64,000 nucleotides of DNA from VSJD01 sp964617825 (GTDB taxonomy: Bacteria; Verrucomicrobiota; Kiritimatiellia; JAAZAB01): NCBI GenBank assembly GCA_964617825.1, contig CAZTWL010000009.1, positions 54,818-118,817 on the forward strand, in the 5' to 3' direction. Position numbers and translations under genes: made by a program. Each line of letters opens with the position of its first letter. Within the stretch, counting starts at the first letter, position 1. Positions 34,622 to 43,588 of the stretch are shown here, in pieces. The notes beneath the pieces were generated by a model that was not told where the DNA came from, made no database searches, and saw nothing but the letters and a program-made list of their open reading frames with translations.

Positions 34622-35054
34622 GACGGGCCTTTATTAATTTAATTCGGTGTCATTCATAGCAGATTGGTCCAGAATAACAAATCGAAAATGGCGCAGGGAC
34701 CAGAAATGCGTAACAGCGCAAGTCAGGCCCAGCATTTTGTTTTTAAGTGGAGATCGACTCGGCTATAGTGACAAAAAGTGCCGGTATTCTTTCGGCGCGG
34801 ACGGTTAGTGGGCCGAAAGAATACCGTTGGCGACATGAAATGACAGCATGACCAATAAAATACTCGGAAGATGGGCTTTGTTAATATGTGGTCTGTCTGT
34901 CCGGAATCTCTGCCGGTTTTATTCCTAGCCATCTTTGGTGTGCCCTGTTACAGTGACTAACGAATTGAATATCTTTGCGCCGGACTATCCAGGTTATAGG
35001 TGTGTAACTTCAAGGTTTCTGAGATCAAATGGTGCGTATTGACTCACAAGGCAA
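34622..35054. promoter_or_regulatory. Divergent control region with a 15-bp hairpin (34782-34826)
   Basis: About 430 bases without a gene separate the NERD gene and the helicase operon. CGGTATTCTTTCGGC (34782-34796) and its exact reverse complement (34812-34826) form a 15-bp stem with a 15-base loop. The position, about 230 bases before the helicase start, suggests an operator, a terminator or a leader structure of the defence operon. No obvious regulator gene lies next to it. Confidence 0.45.
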
Positions 35055-38000
35055 ATGAATGAGAGCGCCATGAAAGATTCGAGCCTCAAAGTCGAAATGT
35101 TGCGACCGGGTATGATTGTCCGGGGAGCGATCTTTCCTGAACCAGTGAAAGTCATCGCGACAGTTCAGATGGGAGAGTCCATAAAGTTGATCGGCGAAGG
35201 GATGGAATCAGGTAAGGTTCATCAACCAGTCCTGCATCCTGATCAGTTCGAAGGACTTGAACTGTCGCCGGAGTCTAGTCCTTATGACGGAGACCCAGAA
35301 CGTTTCAGACTGGGCATCGAGGCGATGCGGCTTGGTCTGGCATATGAGTACGACCCCTACTTCAGTCTCTCTATCGCGCGAGTGGACCCGCTTCCCCATC
35401 AACTAGAGGCGGTCTACGACTACTTTCTGAAACTCCCGCGTATTCGATTCCTGTTGGCCGATGATCCTGGCGCAGGGAAGACGATTATGGCCGGTCTCTT
35501 GATCAAGGAGTTGAAGGTGAGAGGACTGATCCACCGCATTCTTATCGTGACGCCGGCCAACCTATCTTTTCAGTGGCAACGGGAACTCAAAGACAAGTTC
35601 CGAGAGGATTTCACGGTTGTTCGTAGCGACCTGTTGCGAGCCAATTACGGGGCAAATCCCTGGCAAGACTTGAACCAGGTTATTACGTCCGTGTCCTGGG
35701 TATCCCGGATCGAGGATGCCAAGGACAGTTTGATGCGGAGTCACTGGGACTTGGTTGTCGTGGACGAGGCGCACAAGATGAGCGCCTACAGCGAGGACAA
35801 GAAGACGCTTGCGTACCAGTTGGGCGAAGCGCTCTCCAGGATGACGGATCACTTCCTCCTGATGACGGCGACACCGCACACGGGAGACCCCAAGAACTTC
35901 GCCCTCTTCCTTCGGTTGCTCGATGCAGACGTGTACGCCGATGTGGCCAGCCTTCAAGAAGCGATGAAAAACGGCGTGGCGCCTTTCTACCTACGCCGGG
36001 TGAAGGAAGCCTTGGTAACGTTCCCTGACCCGGACACAGGCAAGGTGAAAAGCCTGTTCACGAAGCGGATCGTTCATACCGCCAGGTTTGAGATCGACGA
36101 CGATGAACTGGATTTCTATGACGACCTTAGCCACTTTGTAGAAGAGCAGTCCATTCGGGCAGCGGAGTCGGATACCGCGGCAGCTCGCGCGGTCGGGTTC
36201 ACCATGGCCATGCTGCAACGGCGATTTGCGTCCAGCGTCTATGCGGTCCGCCGGACTCTTGAGAGAATGAAGGAGAAGCGCGAGAAGATCCTGGCCGACC
36301 CCGAGGCCTATCGCCAGGAGCAGATCGCGAAGAAGATCCCTGATGACTACGATGATCTTCCGGAGGAAATGCAGCAGATTATCATGGATGCGGCAGAAGC
36401 CTTTGTTGTTTCCATTGACCCCGAGGCCCTGCGCGATGAGATTGTGGAACTAGAGAATCTCATCCGGAAGGCCCGGTCGCTGGAGGGGCGTGAGGTCGAA
36501 TCAAAGTTGGTAAAGTTGAAGAAGCTGATCACCGACGAAGGTTTCTTGCGCGACCCGAAGATGAAACTGCTGGTCTTCACCGAGCACAAGGACACGTTGG
36601 ATTATCTGGCTGGCGACGGGAAGGACGGACGACCCCTGGGCAAACTCCGGGAATGGGGCATGGTGGTTACGAAGATTCATGGCAGCATGAAGATCGGTGA
36701 TCGGAATACGCCTGGCACGCGGATCTATGCCGAGCGGGAGTTCCGTGAGGACTGTCAGGTGCTGGTAGCGACCGAAGCGGCGGGCGAAGGCATCAACCTG
36801 CAGTTCTGTTGGTATTTGATCAACTACGACATCCCGTGGAATCCGAACCGGCTTGAGCAACGGATGGGGCGCATTCACCGGTATGGGCAGGAAAAGGACT
36901 GCTACATCCAAAATTTCGTTGCCACGAACACGCGTGAGGGTCGCGTGTTCGAAAAACTCTTCGACCGGATCGAACAGATTGAGTTGGACTTGGATCCGAA
37001 CCGGACCGGCAAGGTCTTTAACGTGCTTGGCGATGTATTCCCGGCAAACCAGCTTGAACGCATGCTGCGGGACATGTATGCGCACAACCAAATGACCGAG
37101 GAATTGATCAAATCGCGGATCGTGGAGCAGGTTGACCTCAAGCGCTTGCGTGAGATCACGGAATCGACCCTTGAGGGCTTGGCCAAGCGCGAGTTGAACC
37201 TCTCGGCCATCGTGGGGAAATCCGAGGTTGCCAAGGAGCGTCGACTAGTGCCGGAAGTGATCGAGGATTTCTTCTTGAGAGCGGCGCCGCTTGGCGGCAT
37301 TTCACCGCGAGTCGTCCAAAAAGGAGCACACGTCTACAGTATCGGGCGTCTGCCCCGTTCCCTGGCACCATTGGGTAACGAACTCGAACCGCGTTTCGGG
37401 CGTCTGGGCCGCGAATATCAGCAGGTGGTCTTCGACAAGAAGGAGTTGTTGGAGGATGCGACGCTAGAATGGGTGACGCCCGGTCATCCCCTGTTCGAAT
37501 GCGTACGCGTCTTCTTGGAGCGGGGCGGGCGGGAAGACTTGGCGCGGGGCGTTGTCTTCTACGACCTGCATGCCGCGCATCCGGCGCACCTGGACGTATT
37601 CTCAGCCGAAGTCCGCGATGGGCGGAGTAACGTGCTGCACAAGCGGCTGTTTGTGGTGGAGACTGACGCGGACGGCGGCATGGCCGTCCGGCAACCGACG
37701 ATATTTCACGACCTTTCGCTTGCGCCCAAGAACACGCAGTTGTCGAGCGAATGCCGGGAGCCGGATAGGACCGTCCTGGAGGCGAAACTCTACCAAGCTG
37801 CCCTTGTTCCCTTGCTCGACGAGGTGCGAGAGCAACGGGAGGGTGAGATCCGGCGTATTACGGCGCACATGGAGATCAGCCTCAACGCAGTTATTGATCG
37901 TGTGCAATGTCAATTTGCACAATTGACGGAGCAGAAGGAAAGCGGTTCCGGGGAAACCGGGATCGATGGACGATTGAGGATTCTAGAAGACCGGTTGGAC

Positions 38001-38543
38001 GAACTGAACACCCGACTGGAGACGCGCCGTGACGAATTACTGAAGGAGCGCGAGTGCACGGTCAGTAACATTCAGCATCTTGGGGCGGCCTGGGTACTAC
38101 CTCATCCGGAGCGAGAGACACCGAGCATTAGGCAGATGATCAGCGACCCCGAAATCGAGAGAATTGCCGTGGAGGCAGTCATAAAGCATGAGGAGGCGCG
38201 GGGTTGGAAGGTGCAGAGCGTCGAGAGCGAAAACCGGGGCTTCGACCTTATCTCACGTCGGCCACATCCGCAGGATCCGGAGACTGCAGTCGAGGTTCGA
38301 TTCATTGAAGTCAAGGGGCGCGCGCAGGTGGGCGAAGTCGCCCTGACGACCAACGAATTCAAGACGGCGGAGCGGTTGAAAAGAGACTTCTGGCTGTATG
38401 TGGTCTTCAACTGCGCCAGCGCGCCCGAGTTGCACCATGTGCAGGACCCGGCGAAACTGGGATGGAAGCCGGTGGTGAAGGTAGAACATTACCACGTCGG
38501 AGCACAGGCGATTCTTGCAGCGGAGGAGACACGAAATGCCTGA
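35055..38543 (+). CDS. SNF2-type helicase with C-terminal DUF3883 domain
   Basis: A 1162-residue cytoplasmic translocase. The helicase core has Walker A 'DDPGAGKTIMAG' (about 136-147), DEAH box 'VVVDEAHKMSA' (near 235), 'LMTATPHTGDP', and the second lobe with 'ATEAAGEGINLQF' (near 572) and 'RLEQRMGRIHRYGQ' (near 600). A charged coiled-coil region covers about 930-1010. The C-terminus (about 1030-1130) matches DUF3883: 'SENRGFDLISRRP', 'VRFIEVKGRAQVG', 'LTTNEFKTAERL'. That domain has a nuclease-like fold. It begins a tightly packed operon; its stop overlaps the next gene by 8 bases. Likely role: DNA translocation in a restriction-like system. Confidence 0.9.
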   Translation: MNESAMKDSSLKVEMLRPGMIVRGAIFPEPVKVIATVQMGESIKLIGEGMESGKVHQPVLHPDQFEGLELSPESSPYDGDPERFRLGIEAMRLGLAYEYDPYFSLSIARVDPLPHQLEAVYDYFLKLPRIRFLLADDPGAGKTIMAGLLIKELKVRGLIHRILIVTPANLSFQWQRELKDKFREDFTVVRSDLLRANYGANPWQDLNQVITSVSWVSRIEDAKDSLMRSHWDLVVVDEAHKMSAYSEDKKTLAYQLGEALSRMTDHFLLMTATPHTGDPKNFALFLRLLDADVYADVASLQEAMKNGVAPFYLRRVKEALVTFPDPDTGKVKSLFTKRIVHTARFEIDDDELDFYDDLSHFVEEQSIRAAESDTAAARAVGFTMAMLQRRFASSVYAVRRTLERMKEKREKILADPEAYRQEQIAKKIPDDYDDLPEEMQQIIMDAAEAFVVSIDPEALRDEIVELENLIRKARSLEGREVESKLVKLKKLITDEGFLRDPKMKLLVFTEHKDTLDYLAGDGKDGRPLGKLREWGMVVTKIHGSMKIGDRNTPGTRIYAEREFREDCQVLVATEAAGEGINLQFCWYLINYDIPWNPNRLEQRMGRIHRYGQEKDCYIQNFVATNTREGRVFEKLFDRIEQIELDLDPNRTGKVFNVLGDVFPANQLERMLRDMYAHNQMTEELIKSRIVEQVDLKRLREITESTLEGLAKRELNLSAIVGKSEVAKERRLVPEVIEDFFLRAAPLGGISPRVVQKGAHVYSIGRLPRSLAPLGNELEPRFGRLGREYQQVVFDKKELLEDATLEWVTPGHPLFECVRVFLERGGREDLARGVVFYDLHAAHPAHLDVFSAEVRDGRSNVLHKRLFVVETDADGGMAVRQPTIFHDLSLAPKNTQLSSECREPDRTVLEAKLYQAALVPLLDEVREQREGEIRRITAHMEISLNAVIDRVQCQFAQLTEQKESGSGETGIDGRLRILEDRLDELNTRLETRRDELLKERECTVSNIQHLGAAWVLPHPERETPSIRQMISDPEIERIAVEAVIKHEEARGWKVQSVESENRGFDLISRRPHPQDPETAVEVRFIEVKGRAQVGEVALTTNEFKTAERLKRDFWLYVVFNCASAPELHHVQDPAKLGWKPVVKVEHYHVGAQAILAAEETRNA

Positions 38544-40005
38544 TCCACGATACGAACTGCAAGCCACCTTTGAGCCGTCACGCCGCTACGAGGCCTACGG
38601 CGATGCTCTACTGCGGATGCACATCAAGGGATTCCGAAACCATGTGAATACGATTCTGGACATCGAGAGTCCTGTCACGGCGTTCTGTGGTGTCAACGGC
38701 TCCGGGAAATCGACTATCCTGCAACTTGCCGCCTCTGCATACCAGGCGTCCGTTGGCACACGCTACTACGTCTCGACTTTCATCCTCGCGGGTTCGCTCG
38801 ACACGAGGCCATTTCGAGATGATGCTTCGGTTGACTTCTCATACGCCGAGCCTGCTGCGCCCGACGGCAGGGTGCCCGTCCGAAACCTGACGCTAACGCG
38901 TTCAGGCGGGTCGTGGGCAGGATATGACCGGCAGCCTCAGCGCGCGGTCACCTTCTTGGGTTCGGGGTTTTACCTGCCTCATGCCGAACGAGATCAAGCC
39001 TTCAAGAACCTGATCTCTGACGGTACTTTCACTTCGCGCAGCAACCTCCGTCTCGCCGACACGGTCATTGAACGCGTTTCAGGCATTCTCCTGTGCAAGT
39101 ATGATTCCGCGCATAGGCACTCCATGCGGAAGAGGTATGCGCGGCAACTCACGCAGGTCATCAAAGCGCGACGAGCCAGCGGCCTTGAATATTCTGAAGC
39201 CAACATGGGTTCTGGTGAGGCCCGCCTCTACGCACTTGTCACGCGTGTTGAAGCCGCGCCAGAGAAGAGCCTTGTGCTGATCGAGGAGCCCGAGACTTCA
39301 CTTCATCCATGCGCCCAGTTCGAACTGGGCAAGTACCTTGTGGAGACGGCAAAGCGGCGTAAGCTCCAGATTCTTGTGACGACGCACAGTGAATACTTGA
39401 TGCTGGCCCTTCCGCAGCGATCCCGAATATTACTGAAAAGGGATGATGGGGGCGTGACTCCAATTGCGGGTGTCGGTGTGCGCCAGGCGATTAGCATGAT
39501 GGACGGGTTTGCGATGCCATCGGTCTACATTGTTGTAGAAGATGATGTCGCCGAGGCTGTCGTGGCTGAACTCCTGAGAAAACACGACGCCGACTTCTTG
39601 AAGACTGTGCGGGTGTTGATCAGCGGCGATAGCGGCCAAATTCAACGCATGATGTCAGTCTTTGAGGATCAGAAGATTCCCGTATGCGCGGTTCGCGATG
39701 CGGACAAAGGTGAGAACAGGAGACTGCACGTGTTCCGACTGTTTGGTAGCCGTCCGCCAGAAGTTGAGATATTCGCTTCTGCGAGTTTCCGCGAACGATG
39801 TACCAAGGACCATGGAGTTGAGTGGGACGCTGCGGACATAGCGAATAAGAAACTCGACCATCACAGATGGTTTGACATCCTTTGCACCCAAACAGCTCTG
39901 AAACGAGCCGAGATCCTACCGCTGGCTGCCCGTGCCTATCTGGCAGGAATTTCTGAGACCGAGCGGCAGGGGTTGGTTGACCAAATCAAGGCGTCCATCC
40001 CATGA
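38536..40005 (+). CDS. OLD-like ATPase with Toprim domain
   Basis: A 489-residue protein. Walker A is 'GVNGSGKST' (52-60), Walker B 'SLVLIEEPETSLHP', and the switch histidine 'VTTHSEYLM', as in AAA_15/AAA_21 ABC-type ATPases. The C-terminal part has Toprim hallmarks: E in 'IVVEDDVAEAVVAELL' (near 333), 'ISGDSGQIQ' and the DxD of 'VRDADKGEN' (near 387). This is the OLD layout (ATPase plus nuclease). GGAGGAG supports the start at 38536. It overlaps both neighbours. Probable metal-dependent nuclease driven by ATP. Confidence 0.85.
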   Translation: MPDPRYELQATFEPSRRYEAYGDALLRMHIKGFRNHVNTILDIESPVTAFCGVNGSGKSTILQLAASAYQASVGTRYYVSTFILAGSLDTRPFRDDASVDFSYAEPAAPDGRVPVRNLTLTRSGGSWAGYDRQPQRAVTFLGSGFYLPHAERDQAFKNLISDGTFTSRSNLRLADTVIERVSGILLCKYDSAHRHSMRKRYARQLTQVIKARRASGLEYSEANMGSGEARLYALVTRVEAAPEKSLVLIEEPETSLHPCAQFELGKYLVETAKRRKLQILVTTHSEYLMLALPQRSRILLKRDDGGVTPIAGVGVRQAISMMDGFAMPSVYIVVEDDVAEAVVAELLRKHDADFLKTVRVLISGDSGQIQRMMSVFEDQKIPVCAVRDADKGENRRLHVFRLFGSRPPEVEIFASASFRERCTKDHGVEWDAADIANKKLDHHRWFDILCTQTALKRAEILPLAARAYLAGISETERQGLVDQIKASIP

Positions 40006-43000
40006 CGAGCCACTGCAAACGACTCATCGAGGTGGACCTGCCGATCCGGCAGGTCTCGGCGCATGCACGACGTGAGAACGGCGTTCGGCATGGGCATTTC
40101 AAGACGCTGCATATGTGGTGGGCACGGCGGCCTCTGGCGGCCTGCCGGGCGGTGATCTGCGCTTCGCTGTGGCCTGATCCCGCTGACGAGAATTGTCCGG
40201 CGGCGTTTCGGACGCGTGCCGCGGAGTTGGTGTTCGCGTGGGCGAGAGACCAGGTGGGCCTGCATAGCGCCGAGAGCGCGGGACTCTTCCGGTCGATCCG
40301 GGAGGCCAGGAACGCGACAATTCTGGTGAAGGACCCGGCGTTGTTGCGTTCGGCGTTACTGGCTTTTCTGGCGGATCTTGCCGACTGGAAACGGTCAGCA
40401 CAGGGCGACTATCTTGCGATGGCGCAAGCCTTGGTGCAGGCGGCGCACGAAACGCTTGGAGGAGCGGCAGGCACCCACCCACACGTGTTCGATCCCTTCG
40501 CAGGTGGCGGCTCGATCCCGTTGGAGGCCTTGCGGCTGGGATGCGACGCTTTCGCGTCTGACCTGAATCCTGTCGCGGTCCTGCTCAACCGCATGGTTCT
40601 GGAGCAGATCCCCCGTTTCGGACTTCGGCTGGCGGACACAGTCCGCGAGGCTGGTGAACGTATCAAGCGGCGCGCCGCGGAGGAACTTGCCCGGTTCTAC
40701 CCGCGCGACACTGATGGCTCGACGCCCATCGCCTACATTTGGGCGCGAACGGTCCTTTCCGAAGGTCCGGACGCCTTCGGTGATGGAATCCCGGTTGAGA
40801 TTCCGCTTATCCGTGGATTCTGGCTCGCCAAGAAGGTCGGCCGGTCGCAGGCATTACGCTGGCGGCGGGACGCGAAGGGGCAAATCGAAACCGAGATCGT
40901 GACGGTGACGTATGCCGACGGTGTTACCCGTAAGGTTCGCCGTCCGCTCCTGGAGATTTTCCGGCCTAAATCTGCCTCGGAACTGCCTTCTGCCACCGTG
41001 CAGCGCGGGTCTGCTACATGCCCGGTTACTGGTCATACGACTCCAGTCGTACGCGTTCGGGCGCAATTTAAGACCCGGCGGGGTGGGACCGACGATGCCC
41101 GGTTGCTTGCCGTTGCCACTTTACACCCTGCAAGAGGAGGCCGCGGGTACCGGCTGGCTTCCAGCGAGGACGAGAAGGCAGTTATCGATGCGCGCGTTGA
41201 GGCGCAGAAACGTCGAGGGCAGCAGGTGGATGGGATGTTTGAGGTGCCGGATGAGAAGATCTCCTTCAATGAGTTGCGGCGCATCAGCGTTCCGCTTTAC
41301 GGCATGATGTGCTGGGGCGATCTTTTCACTGGTCGGCAGATTGTGGCTCTGACCACGCTGCGGCGCTTGATCGGGGAGGAGAGCGACCGATTGGCGACGA
41401 CGGAATCGCCGGAGTTTGCTCACGCTGTACGCACCGCGCTGGCCTTCTCCCTTAGCAAGCAAGCGGACTTGGCGAATGCGCTCTGTGGCTGGAAGCCGGA
41501 TGCGGAATGTCCGGTGCATATGTTGGCCCGGCAGGCTATTCCGATGGTGTGGGACTTTGCGGAATCAGTTGCTGTTTCCGATTCGAGTGGTTCTTGGACC
41601 AGTATGATCGAGCGCACGGCTTACTCGATCAGCGTCACGAATATGCCGACGATCTCCGAGGGCCATGCCGTGCGGTGTTCCGCCACGGAGCATTGGTTGC
41701 CGGACGATTCGGCGCAGTTCTTCTTCACCGATCCGCCCTACTACGATGCTGTGCCGTATGCCTATCTGTCAGACTTCTTCTATGTCTGGCTGAGGCGCTG
41801 TCTGACGAGAACCGATCCTGACTTGATGCGGCTCGATGTGGTGCCAAAGGACGAAGAGATCGTTGTGGACCGACCGCACGAACTCAGTGACAGCAAGAAG
41901 GACATCGCCTTCTATGAACGCGAGTTGTGTCGGGCGTTCAGCGAGGCGAGACGGGTTCTGGCACCGGATGGACTCGGAACCATCGTATTCGCGAGCAAGA
42001 CCACGGCGAGTTGGGAAGCCATCCTGAAGGCTGTGATTGACGCTGGCTGGATTATCACAGCTTCGTGGCCGATTGACACCGAGATGGAGACACGGATTTC
42101 GGCACAGGGGCAGGCGCGGCTGGCATCATCGGTGCACCTGGTCTGTCGCCCCCGTGAGGGCGGTGACGGGCGTGTGACCGAGGTGACGGGCGACTGGCGC
42201 GACGTGCTTGCGGAACTGCCAAAGCGCGTCCGCGAGTGGATGCAACGCTTGGCCGCGGAGGGAGTGGTCGGCGCGGACGCGATCTTCGCCTGCCTGGGGC
42301 CGGCGCTGGAGATATTCTCGAGGTATGCCACGGTCGAGAAGGCGAGCGGGGAGCGCGTCGAACTGAGGGAGTACCTCGAACAGGTCTGGGCGGCTGTTGC
42401 ACGCCAGGCTCTCATGATGATTTTTGAAGGCGCAGATGCGTCGGGCTTCGAAGAAGACGCGCGCCTTACCGCGATGTGGCTGTGGACGTTGTCGACCGTC
42501 CCCCAGCATGACTCATGCGCGCCAGAGAATAGCGAGGCCACCGGGGACGATGAGGCTGGTGCGAAGACGGGCAAGGCGCCGGCAGGCTATCCACTGGAGT
42601 ACGACGCCGCGCGGAAGATTGCGCAGGGACTCGGATGCCATCTTGAGAACCTGACAGACCTCGTCGAAGTCTCCGGTGACACTGCTACGCTGCTATCGGT
42701 AGGGGCGCGGGCGCGCCATCTCTTTGGGCGCGATGATGTGGATGTGCCGAAGAAACGCGGGAAGAAGAAGGACGATGAGCAGGGCGACTTGTTTGCGGCG
42801 CTGGCGCTGCCGTCGGATGAGGAACTGGAGCGCGAGAAGGCGGAGTTGGACCGGCCGGCGGCCGGAACGACGGTGCTGGATCGGCTACACCAGAGCATGA
42901 TCTTGTTCGGCGTAGGGCGCGGCCAGGCGCTGAAGCGTTTCCTGGTGGATGACGGCGTGGGCAGTAACGCGCAGTTGTGGAAATTGGGCCAGGCGCTGTC

Positions 43001-43079
43001 GGCCCTGTACCCGGCGACGAGCGATGAGAAGCGATGGGTGGATGGCGTACTGGCGCGGAAGAAGGGGTTGGGGTTCTGA
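40002..43079 (+). CDS. DUF1156 DNA adenine methyltransferase
   Basis: A 1025-residue protein. The N-terminus has the DUF1156 signature 'GHFKTLHMWWARRPLAACRA'. The SAM-binding motif is 'FDPFAGGGSIPLEA' (near 162) with 'ASDLNPVA', and the catalytic motif IV is 'FTDPPYYDAVPYAYLSDFF' (DPPY near 577), typical of N6-adenine or N4-cytosine methylases. A C-terminal unknown region of about 300 residues follows. ATGA coupling to the OLD gene and TGATG coupling to the next gene place it firmly in the operon. Likely marks self DNA. Confidence 0.9.
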   Translation: MTSHCKRLIEVDLPIRQVSAHARRENGVRHGHFKTLHMWWARRPLAACRAVICASLWPDPADENCPAAFRTRAAELVFAWARDQVGLHSAESAGLFRSIREARNATILVKDPALLRSALLAFLADLADWKRSAQGDYLAMAQALVQAAHETLGGAAGTHPHVFDPFAGGGSIPLEALRLGCDAFASDLNPVAVLLNRMVLEQIPRFGLRLADTVREAGERIKRRAAEELARFYPRDTDGSTPIAYIWARTVLSEGPDAFGDGIPVEIPLIRGFWLAKKVGRSQALRWRRDAKGQIETEIVTVTYADGVTRKVRRPLLEIFRPKSASELPSATVQRGSATCPVTGHTTPVVRVRAQFKTRRGGTDDARLLAVATLHPARGGRGYRLASSEDEKAVIDARVEAQKRRGQQVDGMFEVPDEKISFNELRRISVPLYGMMCWGDLFTGRQIVALTTLRRLIGEESDRLATTESPEFAHAVRTALAFSLSKQADLANALCGWKPDAECPVHMLARQAIPMVWDFAESVAVSDSSGSWTSMIERTAYSISVTNMPTISEGHAVRCSATEHWLPDDSAQFFFTDPPYYDAVPYAYLSDFFYVWLRRCLTRTDPDLMRLDVVPKDEEIVVDRPHELSDSKKDIAFYERELCRAFSEARRVLAPDGLGTIVFASKTTASWEAILKAVIDAGWIITASWPIDTEMETRISAQGQARLASSVHLVCRPREGGDGRVTEVTGDWRDVLAELPKRVREWMQRLAAEGVVGADAIFACLGPALEIFSRYATVEKASGERVELREYLEQVWAAVARQALMMIFEGADASGFEEDARLTAMWLWTLSTVPQHDSCAPENSEATGDDEAGAKTGKAPAGYPLEYDAARKIAQGLGCHLENLTDLVEVSGDTATLLSVGARARHLFGRDDVDVPKKRGKKKDDEQGDLFAALALPSDEELEREKAELDRPAAGTTVLDRLHQSMILFGVGRGQALKRFLVDDGVGSNAQLWKLGQALSALYPATSDEKRWVDGVLARKKGLGF

Positions 43080-43588
43080 TGTGTGACATTGAAGAAAAAC
43101 AGAAGTGGGGAGTGTCGTATCACGAAGCTGGGCACACGGTCGTTGCCATCGACATGGATTGGTCTGTGCAGCACGTTCTGATTTACAAGGGTACGGAGTG
43201 GAAGGGGCAGACAAGCGCAATGGCTTCTTTTGATGATTTAGAGAGGGGAGCATATTTCGCGGCGGGCATTATCGCCCGTGATAAAGGAAAGCCTGATTCT
43301 GGTGTCTTGCTTTCGGACCAACAAGACACTAACGAGTTGGAGAAGTTGGCTGATAAGCAGCTCGGTGAGGACGTATTGATAGGACCGTTCGCCAGTTCAG
43401 AGGACAAGAAGAAACGCAAGGCGTTTCTGAACGCGGCGAAGAAGAAAGCAGCAGAGATCATAGACAGGCGGTGGCGAGATATCAAAGCCATTGCAGACAC
43501 TCTTTTCAACGCAGGGAAGATTGAGGCGCAAGGGATCAACTCCATATTGGCACCGACAGACGAGGGGGGAACCGATGGTAAAGCTTAA
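43079..43588 (+). CDS. Small zincin-like protein with HEAGH motif (M41-like)
   Basis: A 169-residue soluble protein whose ATG overlaps the methyltransferase stop (TGATG). Residues 10-20 read 'GVSYHEAGHTVVA', the HExxH zinc motif as found in the FtsH peptidase (M41) family, and 'FDDLERGAYFAAGIIA' resembles the segment that in M41 holds helices near the third ligand. There is no AAA or membrane domain. The C-terminal half is basic and helical. A protease role in the defence operon is plausible but the third ligand is not certain. It overlaps the DUF499 gene by 14 bases. Confidence 0.72.
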   Translation: MCDIEEKQKWGVSYHEAGHTVVAIDMDWSVQHVLIYKGTEWKGQTSAMASFDDLERGAYFAAGIIARDKGKPDSGVLLSDQQDTNELEKLADKQLGEDVLIGPFASSEDKKKRKAFLNAAKKKAAEIIDRRWRDIKAIADTLFNAGKIEAQGINSILAPTDEGGTDGKA

